From Yamagishiella unicocca (lineage: Eukaryota; Chlorophyta; Chlorophyceae; Chlamydomonadales; Volvocaceae), in contig BDSL01000004.1 of the NCBI GenBank assembly GCA_003116995.1, forward strand, positions 682,001 through 746,000: a DNA stretch of 64,000 nucleotides, read 5' to 3'. Positions 47,850 to 58,300 of this stretch are shown one piece after another (the first letter of the stretch is position 1; every line of letters begins with the position of its first letter). The translations under genes and the position numbers were made by a program. The notes under the pieces were generated by a model. It worked only from the letters and a program-made list of their open reading frames with translations, was not told the origin of the DNA and ran no database searches.

Positions 47850-50800
47850 TTAGATGTTGGGCGGCGGGCAGTCCTGCAGCAGCCACAGGCCGTTCAGGTC
47901 CTCCGAATCAGGGTCGGGCTGCACGGCCAGGAAATGCACCCCCCTACGGAGGTGGGAAAAGAAGGGCAAGGGGTGCTGATCAGTTCGAGGCGATGGGAAA
48001 AGCACAACGGGAGAGGTGATAGGTGGAGCAGGTCATCCGAGCCAGCAAAGCCGTGCCACTGCCGATATCCAAGGTAGGAATGGGTACTGACGACTGCCGT
48101 GCGCACGGCCTTACTTGACGCCCTCCTTAGCGATCTCCCAGCCCTCAGCCTCGCCGATCGAGTCCTCCGTCGGCTTCCAGCTGCCGTACTTCCATCGCTG
48201 GTTGACACCCGTTTCCAGGATTAGGCACGAGCGCTGCACGTCAGCCTTCACGGTCGCGATCTCCAGCCCGTTCGTCCACGCCGCCAACGGCAGTGCACGC
48301 CGGCTGAAGACCACCACTCCAGGTATGAGGATGTCCATCGGCAGCTCCTGCAGGCCAGCAGTCTCGAGGGAGAACCGGCCGCCGAAGATCTCGGCCTGGG
48401 CAGCGGGGTGAATGGCAATGGATCGTGATGTGGGTCAGGTGTGGGCCGTTGAGTCCAGGGCTGGGCTCTCAAGAGGGTGTGGGCAGGGTGTTTGGCGTGT
48501 GCCGGAAACACCGTCTTTGGGGGCACGGCAACGGTGCAACGCCAGTGGCAGCTTCAGGTCTCCCAAACGAACCGGCAGCCCCGCTGGACCTTGCGTATCT
48601 GGTCACAAGGAACCAGCACGGAGCCCTAGGCAGCTACTTCGAGTTGCAGGCTGTGCAAGCAATACCGGTTCGAGGAGGGATCAGCTGATGCATTGGTACG
48701 CCTGGCCAGAACCGTAGCGGCAGCAAACGCAATGAGTGAGCTAAGGCAACCCCTTTCAGGCATGTTGCTTTCTTTCCTTCACGCAGGATCCGCAGTCGCC
48801 CCCCTGCGTGACCTGCCCCTCACCTCGTCCACCTTCGCCAGCATCTGCAGGAGGGTCCCCAGAGGCAGCTGCACGAACGCCCACTGCTCGCCGCGGAGGG
48901 CGTCGGGCAGCGCCTGCGAGGAGGGCAGTAGTGGTACGCGGGGGCCAACGATCAGGCCGGCGCACGATGGAATTCCGCACGCGGCCAGACGCGGCGGTGC
49001 AGTGCACGCCCGAGGGACCGCGGATAGGACGGTGCATTTCCGTCGCTGCCGTGTGCGTCATCTGCTCGCCAGCCCCGCCACACGCCTCGTAGCGACACCG
49101 CCATGCCTCCTGACTTACACACAGGCCCCTGGCATGGAGTGGACGTTTAGGTAGCCCCACAATCGGCAGCCCGGTGGTAGGTACCCCTCCGAATTAGTAA
49201 CGGCACCGTATCCGTGCACCCACCAGCACCGAACCACACCCAGCAACGCCCACAAGACTCCTCGCCGACTGCTGGATGTGCTGCGGTCCACCGCGCTGTG
49301 GCCTCTACTGTGCGCTTACCAACGTGCGCTGGACGTTACCCACACGCCTCATGTGAACCCGGCCCCAATGCCAACATTGCGCGCATACAGCACAACATAA
49401 AGCACGCGACGGGCTTCTTACAGGCCAGGAACCATCACGAACGTCACGCAGCCAACTCAGCACACCCCGCCCGCTGCCGAAGCTAGCAGTAGAACGAACC
49501 ACATCACAAATCCCGCCGCCGACAAGCGCCGAAGGGCACCCTGCATTGTTGCTGTCAAGCCAATGGCAGATTGGCCCCTGGGTGCCCCAGCGCTCTGCTT
49601 TGTGGACTTCCCAGAGGCACTGGCAAGGCCACGGAGTCATTGCCGTTGCATCCTTCAGGGCGCCGCGGGCCCAAGGACGCCGCGGAAGATTTCCAATGCC
49701 GCCTGACGGGGCGTACTCGCATAGGCCCGTGTCTCCTTCCCATCCTGCATGCCATTGCCCACCTGCCCGTGTCTCCTTCCCATCCTGCATGCCATTGCCC
49801 ACCTGCCCACCCACAGATGACGCCCGGGAGCTCCAGCGGTTGCTGTTGCCCATTGCCCTCGCCTCCCTCGACCCACATCTTTGAACATTTGAGTCACGTC
49901 ACCAAGCCGTCACCCACCTCAGGCGGCCCCAGGTCCAGCTGGAACAGCGATTGCGCCTTGTCGCTGTACCGCGGGTCCACCTTGTACACCGAATCTAGCC
50001 GCTCATTGATCCACGCTGTACGGTGGAGATTAACACACGCGTGCGGAGGGTATCGACATAGGAATCTTGCTAGTTGAGATCGTTTATGGTAACTCGGCCG
50101 GTGAAGCGTTCATGCCATGCACGGTTAAGTTATCGGTTGTCAGAGCATAAATTGCAAGCGCACCAATGTGCATGAGCCAGGAGGCGCACTAAGAAAAGCG
50201 AAGGCGCGGGTCCGGGTCGCACGCAGACAGACATTGCAATGCGGCGCGTATGTATTATCATTGGGTTGCAGATAGGATGTGCTACAGGAGCGAAAGGCAG
50301 CGCATGCATGATGGGGGAAGGGCTACACGCGTGCGATCGGGTCAGGGATGTCCGGAAAGCGGATGGTTTTGGTGGGTTAGGGGGAGGGGGGCAGGGTGCA
50401 GTGGCATCGGCCGGGTTAAAATAGCCAGGTGTAAATTTTAGCTGGAACGCTTGGTTGAGCACGTCGCTTAGGGAAGTCTAGGGAACTTACACATGACGGT
50501 AAAGCAGCGGCGGCTAGGGACTGCCTTGATTTGGCAGTCGGTGAGCGCCTTCGTAATGATCGTCTGCATCTGGCTCCTGAAGAAACGCGCCTTCTCCGGC
50601 CGCTCAGCCCCAGCCTGGCTGAGAATTCGCTCGATGCTGCGCTTGAGCTGCGCACAGACGTTTGGGGTCAAGCATGCAACGCGTCGACACGGTACACCGG
50701 CCCGGCCGATCCGTCGTCAAACCCACCTCTGCGCTATTGATCTTGTTGTTTGGGAAATATTCAGAGTACTCGAAGGTGCGCTCCGGATCGCAGATCAGGA

Positions 50801-51104
50801 GCTCCCAGACTTTCTTGCCGCGCTCATCCAGCAGCGGACGCGAACAGAAATCGATCTCCCACACGTTCGATTTTGGCAAATCCTTGCTAGCCGTCGATGT
50901 GCTGGGTTGCTGAACAGCTGTATCGCTGTTGTATACCACGACTTGGGCTCGCCGCTGCGTCCGCCGCTGCTCTGGCGCCGGGGCACGGTGCTGTGACGCA
51001 CGCGGCGCCGTCGCGTGTGGTAGCACAAAGCATGGTGAAGGTACTGATGACCTTCCGTGCGCCAGAGGCGCGACGACGCGCTGAGCTCCTAGGGTCGACG
51101 ACAT
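47850..51104 (-). CDS. TAB2: TAB2 chloroplast translation factor
   Basis: Six minus-strand exons give 365 aa: 51104-50727, 50647-50491, 50015-49918, 48913-48824, 48395-48115, 47943-47850. Tab2 of Chlamydomonas (ATAB2 in plants) is a chloroplast RNA-binding factor required for translation of psaB mRNA, hence for photosystem I. Family blocks present in order: WEIDFCSRPLLDERGKKVWE, ICDPERTFEYSEYFPNNKIN, SQMQTIITKALTDCQIKAVP, SRRCF, WINERLDSVYKVDPRYS, LRGEQWAFVQLPLG, LIPGVVVFSRRALPLAAWTN, GVHFLAVQPDPDSEDLNGLW. The first about 80 residues are Ser/Ala/Arg-rich with few acids, as expected of a chloroplast transit peptide. The first in-frame ATG is 51104. Intron 3 (about 1 kb) contains an exact 40-bp duplication. 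Confidence 0.95.
49726..49805. repeat. exact 40-bp tandem duplication in TAB2 intron 3
   Basis: Two identical 40-bp copies (49726-49765 and 49766-49805), beginning CCCGTGTCTCCTTCCCATCC. Confidence 0.95.
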
Positions 51105-51789
51105 CGCCGGCCGCAAGCCGAAGCTATACAACCACAGACGTAAAGTCTGTAACTCCTGCAACGGCTTTTATGACTTCGTATGTTCTTGAAATATTAGGAA
51201 GGAAAGACTTGATGACTTTCGTTGGCAGACATGAGATGGAGCAAGATGGAGGCGACCCACATTCGAGGACTTACAAGTCCGTCTCACAAACGCAATTGAT
51301 TGACAAGTCATATTGACAATACCATACATATTCTTGAGTCAGGATAGCTTTACATAGAATCAATTCGATTCGCGCCAGGCGCGTTGAGCAAGTGTTCTCT
51401 CAGAGCCGATGCCTATAAGCTCCATAATGCAGTGGATAACAATTCGAGATGTTCATCCTAGCATGAACATAGGCATAGTTGCTCACGACCCAAGCGCCTG
51501 GCTATTTGGCATTTCGCTCGCCGCAGCCTCCTTGTGGTAAAGCTGACAAATAAGAGTCAACTCTATAAAACATATAGGCTACAATATCGGCGAATCGCAA
51601 GAAAAAAGCAAAGTGCGGACCCATATAATAGCCTGCATATAGGCATCGCTCTTCTGACCTCTTGGCGATCACGCTGGCATGTTAAGCGACGCTTTGCGTT
51701 AATGTTCGAGACTATTGCTCCACAATAGGAGCAACGAAACTAGCTCACGTGGAGACACTCATGCAGGTCCAATACGCCAACCAGCCAAG
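51105..51789. other. spacer between ELF1 and TAB2
   Basis: Both flanking genes run on the minus strand, so this is ELF1 3' UTR and TAB2 promoter. TTACA (TGTAA on the minus strand) lies at 51350-51354, about 440 bp after the ELF1 stop. No other gene is seen. Confidence 0.5.
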
Positions 51790-52205
51790 CTACTTGTTTG
51801 CTTCCTCGCACGAATCTAGCCAGTCATGGTACACGTCGACGGCATCCGTTAGTGGCGTGCAGCGGCTCTCGTACTTCTGGCTACACTGCAGCAAGCAAAC
51901 AGCGCGGGGGCGGGAAAGTGAGGTCCCCGCTTTGCACATTGTTACGAATGATGAGGCTAAGGGTCCTCCTATCGAACACTTACGCGGTTGCAAATAGTGC
52001 ATGCACTGAGATCTAGACAAAACGCTCGCGCCATGCCATGCAGGCAACTCACTTGCGAGCACTTCGCCGTTGCCCTCCCCATGTCACGGTCGAAATTTAC
52101 TGAAACTGATTTGCTGCTGTTACAGAATGGGCATGAGAACAACGTGTCTAGCTTGGCGCGTTGTTTCTTGGGCGGGGGTTTCGAGCCGCCTTTCCGCTTG
52201 CCCAT
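51790..52205 (-). CDS. ELOF1: transcription elongation factor 1 homologue (ELF1/ELOF1)
   Basis: Two minus-strand exons (52205-52053, 51885-51790) give 82 aa, the normal size for this family. The protein is a zinc-ribbon factor that travels with RNA polymerase II and aids transcription through chromatin. The basic N-terminal tail MGKRKGGSKPPPKKQRAKLD is followed by the zinc ribbon, whose four Cys are in FSCPFCNSSKS and AKCSQCSQKY. The conserved C-terminal block is PLTDAVDVYHDWLDSCEEAN. The second Cys pair is split by the intron, and splicing restores the C-x-x-C spacing, which confirms the junction. Confidence 0.95.
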
Positions 52206-52590
52206 GGCGCTCGATGTACTGTCTCGGCTAAGGCTGGAATGAAGTCACGTCCTCAAGCTGCTGCAGTAGGACAATGCCGGCGAGACAAGCCTAGATGGTG
52301 ATGTCCATTTGTGAGGAACTGAGGATACAGAAATAGCTAAGCATGCGACCGGAGCCAGCTGCAAAGAGGGAAGAAATGTATCGCTGAATTGATGTTATCA
52401 CTAAGGTAGCCTAAACCTCAAAACTTATTTTCAAAGGCGCGGATCCCGTAAAGCTGTCCAAAAGCGGCTCTACGCTCGGGGGCTATATGAGTCACCAGCT
52501 CACCTCCCGCCAAGGTGTACGGGTTGTCCCTTCCATGCAAATACGATCACGCGCGGCCGTCGTGCTAACGGTGAAACAGTTGAAAACCTT
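52206..52590. other. spacer between the SET gene and ELF1
   Basis: 385 bp between two minus-strand genes, holding the SET-gene 3' UTR and the ELF1 promoter. Nothing else is recognised. Confidence 0.5.
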
Positions 52591-55020
52591 TTACGCATCT
52601 TCACTTGGCATAAAGCCTAAGCACGCGCTGGTCCCGCAACAGCACCGTTGTTCCCGTCCTCTACATCCTCCATCCGGTACCTCCGCACGCGGACCTCGCG
52701 CTGCAAGCCTAGCAGCATCAATTGCTGGAGCGGTGCCAGCGGAACCCGCGTTCGGAAGTCCGTATGCAAACGTTAGCTCCTCACCCACAGCCACATCACG
52801 CGCTGCGACCAACGCCACCGCCGGTAGAAAGCAGCCCCTGCGACGGACGACAAGCAGCGCCAGTGAGCCCCCGTCGCAGCTGCAGGAAGCGGCAGCGGAC
52901 AAGGCATACAGGAAGGTGAACGCTGGATACCGTTAATTGGCTTTCGGACAAGACATCAACCCTCGCCAACACGCTTCCAACCGCTGTTGCATGGGTAACA
53001 GATTTCCCCTTACATCGGCTGATTCTACCCTTGTTGCGAAAGGACCACAGCATTCCCGGCAATCTACGTGGATGGGAAACCTCCCCTGGGCCGGGCTGTT
53101 CGTACCTGTGGTTGAAGAAGCGCGCCACGTTGCCGATGTTGGTCGCATCTATATTTATGCGCAGTACAAGGCCGCTGGGTAGCACCTCACGCACCACCTG
53201 AGGATGGCGGTGGGAGGAAGCATAAGGGAGAGGGCTGAGTGCCCTGACGGACCCAGATCGCCAGCCGGCGAGCAGCTGCGGTCCTGCAGATGCTAAGGCG
53301 CAACACGGTGCAACGCGCCGCCGGGCCGGCCCCATCTGGACCCGCAGGGGCCCCACTAGCAGGACCATTTCCGCGGCCCCCGCTCACCAGCAGTGCGTGC
53401 CCTCGCCCGAGCGTGTCGTACTTCCGGAGCCGAGCGCCCGCCTCCGCAGTCGTCACGTACTCGCCGATATAGCAACACACGAAGCGGCCGGCAGGGATAG
53501 CCTCCGAAGCCACGCCGCACCAGCCCTGTGCGCCGCGTGAAACGCCGGCAGATGCTGTTGGTACTTTGGCAGCCCCCGCCTTCGGGCCGGGGGCCCGGAG
53601 CCCCGGCCTCTGGGTCCCCGGCAGCCCCGGCTTCAGAGCCACCGGCATCCAGCCGGAATCGCCGCGCCTCACCTTGCCCTCCACCCGGCAGAGCTCCACC
53701 GGCACCGTGAGGCCGCCTTGCGTGAGGCGCGCGGGACAGTGGTCACCGTTGTCGCTGCGGTTGTGGTGGCGGTTGCGGCGGTTGGCGCAGGCGCAGGCGG
53801 GGCCGCACTCCAGCAGGTATGCCGCTGAGGAGCGGATGGCCGCGCCCTGCGGTCAGGGAGGCCGGTCGGGGTGGCGGTGGCGGCAGCGCTCACGTGGGTA
53901 CAGCAGCGCTCACGTGGGGAAATCGTTGATGTGGAAGATGCCACAGCGCGTCGGGCTTTGGAGTGCGTAGGGGCGGAGGGACCCGGCCGCCGCTCAATCA
54001 CCAACTCAACCGCAAACCGCCCAACCACGTACACACCCACCGTGCACAGTGGCGGCAGCAGCACGCCGGTTTGTGGGTCGTAAGCCCGCCGGCCCCCGGG
54101 CACCACAATGCCGCAGCCGCACGCCGTGCTTGACTCGCCCCAGCTGTAGCCACCATCGTCACCGCCAGCGCTACCGCCGCCGGTATGGCCATGATGACTA
54201 CACACATTACCGTTGCGGCGGCCGGCATCATTTTCCGTGACTTGGTTACCATCAACAGCTTGAGGACTGATGGAGGACGCTTGGGGCTCATCACCACAGG
54301 CTCTAACGACGCCGTCGCGGCTACGGTTCGCGGCGTTCGCGGCACTGGCCCCGCCAGCGCAACACTCGCAGCTGTCCCCACAGCCGCTGTCGCCGGTCAG
54401 GCCGCAACCGCTGCTGTCCACGGAGGCCTCCTCGCTGCAGATGTACACGAAGTCCAGCGGAATCGGTGGCTGCCGACTGCCAGCGCGGAGTGCCGTACAG
54501 CCCGAACAGAGTACGACATGTGCAGGTGGAGGGCAGTGGCGGTGGGTTCACGGAGGTGAGATGGGGCGGTTTGGAGGACGCAATCGTTAGATCCCTTTGC
54601 AGCAGCCCTGGTGCGCATCCCAATCAAAGCTGCCGATTCGGGAATCCTTGCTATCATTTTGACTGTGCTTCCCCACTCTGATGTAAGCTCCGGACGCGGC
54701 CGCAGCATGGGCGTTGTTACGTACAGCCCTCGTCTGCCTATGGGCGATACCCCACTGAGTGCTCGCTCCGCCTAGCACCTTGACATAAAGCCCGCAAGAC
54801 ACCACCCTGTGATGATGTTCCGGCATTGTCACGCTTCCAAGTAAGGCCTTGTTCGCTGCCTTGCAAGGTCCGCATCTGGCTGGCGTACCTGCCAAGGGGC
54901 GGAGACTGGACGACGACAGGGCACCGCGGCTCCGCGCCCAAGGACAGGTCGCCGCGCAGGGCCGCCAGATGACGCCGCAGCGCAGCGGCCGCGACGGTGC
55001 AAGTAAGGCCCAGTCGACAT
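52591..55020 (-). CDS. SET-domain lysine methyltransferase, SUV39/SUVH-like
   Basis: Six minus-strand exons close to 417 aa: 55020-54889, 54469-54041, 53846-53673, 53525-53388, 53197-53106, 52879-52591. A Cys-rich pre-SET region (IPLDFVYICSEE, CGDSCECC, CGCGIVVPGGRRAYDPQTG, LLECGPACACANRR) precedes the SET core. The core reads GWCGVASEAIPAGRFVCCYI and GEYV, then INIDATNIGNVARFFNHSC with the invariant NHSC rebuilt across the intron (residues 320-323), then VGEELTFAYG. A post-SET Cys cluster ends the protein (RCCCGTSACLGF). Such enzymes methylate histone lysines, often H3K9; the substrate here is inferred from pre-SET plus post-SET only. The pre-SET is interrupted by a long Gly/Ser/Ala-rich insertion. 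The first exon (44 codons) and the exon 2 donor at 54041 are the weakest parts. No SRA or chromo domain is seen. Confidence 0.85.
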
Positions 55021-55320
55021 GTTTCGCGGCTGTGCGGAAGGTGCAGCAGCAGCACGGGCCACAGCTGTTCAGGGACGCGGCTGACTCCAGGCGTTGAATT
55101 GTACATTACTCCTGGTCAACTAATTGCAGACATTACCAGGCATCTGACGTTTAAAAATCTGCCGGGGACACTGTACTGTCGCGGACGGAAACGTCCCCGC
55201 CACCTGCCGGAGTCGTTGAAATAGAACGAAATGTGTAAAAAGCCACAATCCAAAGAAGCATACCCTTTATTATAAAGAGACGTTATGCAAAAGTAAGTTT
55301 TTGTAGGCCTTGTGTACTCG
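55021..55320. promoter_or_regulatory. shared divergent promoter region, SET gene / RluA gene
   Basis: 300 bp between the two starts. A TATA-like TATAAAG at 55271-55277 lies about 45 bp before the RluA-gene ATG, so it may belong to that gene or sit in its leader. Confidence 0.5.
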
Positions 55321-58300
55321 ATGCGCGCACAGTACTTCCGCGGCAAGCTTGCTGGTCTCAGTAGGCGCTCATCCTGGCCCCCAGTCCACCCTTCGCCAAC
55401 GGCAACCGTAGAAACCAATTATATACCTGATACCTTTGCTGCTGCCAAGTTTACGAAAGTACGCGTCGCGGTCGCCGCGATGATGGCAGACGCGCCGCCG
55501 GCGTCTACAGCTCTGGTCCCCGATGCGGACGTGACGGTAGCGGAGGCCTCCATTACGGATCCTGTGGATCACCCGTCGCTGGCGACGGCAAACAACGCGG
55601 CAGCAGACGGCAGCAGCGGCTGTGCTGGTGGGGCCCCGTCTTCGGGCGCCCATGAAAATCAAGCGCTGCAGCAGCAACGTAATCGGCCCCCTAAGCAACC
55701 CCGTGTGGGAGCAGGGGGCCAGCCGCGACGCAGCGGGGCCGGTGGCAGCGGCGGGCAGCAGCGGCAGCCACAGCAGCAGCAGACTTTCGTGCCGCCCGAG
55801 CTGCCCGAAGGGACGGTCATTGAGGATGCCTCATCGGCACCACAGCCGCAGGTGAGAGGTGGTAGGGGTATAAGGGCAGGGCTGGCAGCGGAGGAGGTTT
55901 CCACTGGATGGCGGCTTGCATACCCAACCTTCCTCTGGCCCCCTCCTCTGACCGCCTCCTCAGGACTATGTCTATGTAAGGGGCCTCCGTCTGGTGAGTG
56001 GCTGGAAGGGGGTGGCGAGAAACCGGATTGGGGGCGTGTGGCAGCGGCTCGAGCGGCTCATCGCTGTGGTGTTCCAGGAGGGGTCTGCGGACTTGGGTTT
56101 GGGAGGCTGTGGGGGGGTGCGATGGTGGTGAGCCCCGGCTCCAGGCCGGGGCTTCATGTGGGTGTAGGGAGAGCCCATCCAGCGCGGCACGGAAGACTGG
56201 GTTGCATTGCCGAGGAACTCCCTCCCACGTCATCTTCCGGATTCTGGGTCGTGGGATTTGGGTCGCGGGATTTGGGTCGCGAGATATGGGTCGTGGGATT
56301 TGGGTCGCGGGATTTGGGTCGCGAGATTTGGGTCGTGGGATTTGGGTCGCGGGATTTGGGTCGCGGGATTTGGGTCGCGAGATTTGGGTCGCGGAATTTG
56401 GGTCGCGGGATTTGGGTCGCGGGATTTGGGGCCCATGCCGCGACCCCCTCTGGGGGCTTTACCTCCGGTTGAGGTGTTATGATGGGGCCGTGCGCCAAAT
56501 GGGCCCGATGCGCAGGTCAAACCGTACTACTTTGACTTCAAGTGCTACGTGAAGAAGCGCCAGGACGGCAGGCCGCTCATGCAGCTGATGGCAGAGGTGC
56601 GGAGCGGGTTGCGGCGGGGGGCGGGGGAAGGAAGGGTTCTTGTGCGGGGTTGCAACCCCAGGCAGATCCTGATGTGACCACCCACACACCCACACACCCA
56701 CACACCCACACACCCACACACCCAGACGCACCCTGCCTCACCCTGCATGGCCCCTTTCAGACCCCCTCTGACCCCGCCCCCCCTCCCTCCGACTGCTACT
56801 GCCCAGGAGTTCCCCATGCTGGGCTCAGACTACTACAGTGAGGCAGTAGCGTCCGGGCGGCTGCGTGTGGAGGCCACGGGGGCGGGCGGGGCTCCGGGTT
56901 GGGTTCCGGAGCGGCCCCTGCGCGCGGGCATGTGCATCCGCCACTTCATACACCGCCACGAGCCGCCCGTGCTGGCGGGAGAGGTGCAGGTGCGACGGGG
57001 CGGGGCGGGGGGCGGCGGGGTCGCAGCAACTCAGCGGCCGCCGTGCCCCACCTTGCTTGCTGAGACCCGGCCCAGCTCACCTACAGTATTCCGTCCTCCT
57101 CGTGCTGGCCCCCTTCCGTACCTCTCCGTATTCCGCCGTAGATACTGGGCATCACGGCCGACTTCGTGGCGGTCAACAAGCCCGCCTGTCTGCCCGTGCA
57201 CACTGTGGGGCAGTACCGCAAGAATACCGTCATGGGGGTGGTGCAGGTACGCAAGGGGGCCCCAGGTGCTGCAGGGCAGGGCGGCATTGGGAGGATCCCG
57301 CGAATGATCACATGCTGCCGTTTCGGAGCCTACCAGCCCCGTTGTTCCGGCTCCCTGCTCCTACACAACCCCTGTCAGGGTGGCTCGGTAATCGCCCTGC
57401 TGCCGCCCCGCCCCGCCCCGCCCCGCCCCGCCCCCTGTCTTTCTACCTATGTCGTCGGTGTATTCCCTACCCTACCCTACCCTCCTGCTGCCCCCTGCCT
57501 CTCAGGCCATGCGCCCCGACCTGTGGCCGCTCTACCCCACCTACCGCCTGGACAAGCCGGTCAGCGGGGTGCTGCTGCTGGCGCGGTCCAGCGCGGCGGC
57601 GGCGCGGATGAGGGTGCTGCTGGAGGTGGGCCACCAGGGCCGGGGCCACGAGGGCGGGTACCGGTATCAGGCTGTTTGACCGAGTGCAGGGGTTAGAGCG
57701 CGGTGATGGGGCGCCCCACCGAACCGCGTCCCCATGCCCCTCCGCTTCCCCATGCCCCTCCCCTCCCTTTTTGTCTCATGCCGTCCACGGGTTTCCCGCC
57801 CGTCCCTCCGCACTCAGGAGCGGGGCTGCTCCAAGGCCTACGTGGCCCGGGTGGAGGGGGTGTTCCCGGACACGGAGGCAGCCGGGGGGCCGCTGGTGGT
57901 GGATGTGCCGCTAGGCTGGGACGCAAAGACCAACCACGCTACCCCGGTGCCCCAAGGGTCGGCCGGGGCCCAGGCCCCGGGCTCGCTGGTTCCGGAGCTG
58001 GCGGCCAGCGCTAAACCCGCGGAGACGCACTTCCGGCGGCTGAGTGTGGCGCCGGACGGGCTCACCAGGTGGGAGGAGTCGTGAAGGTCAACCCATGGGT
58101 CGATGAAGGGTCACGGAGCGTTCTTACGGACTTGGAGATGGCAGCGCAAAGTCTTCATCCCAGTACCGATCCCATCGCCCTGTCTTCCCCCCCCCGCGCT
58201 CCTTCCTTTTGTCACCCCCGGCTCTCCCTCCGCTCTCCCCCCGGTGGATCCACCCCCCCAGCGTCGTGGAGGCGGTCCCCAAGACCGGCCGCACACACCA

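Noticed and set aside
49800..49860. Extra TAB2 exon (PLELPGV frame)
   Set aside because: Joining 49918 directly to 48913 restores the expected family spacing and phase; the extra segment ends in the wrong phase.
56230..56520. Repetitive minus-strand ORF with Pro-Arg-Asp-Pro-type units
   Set aside because: Product of the 14-bp intronic minisatellite, whose 42-bp period keeps frames open.
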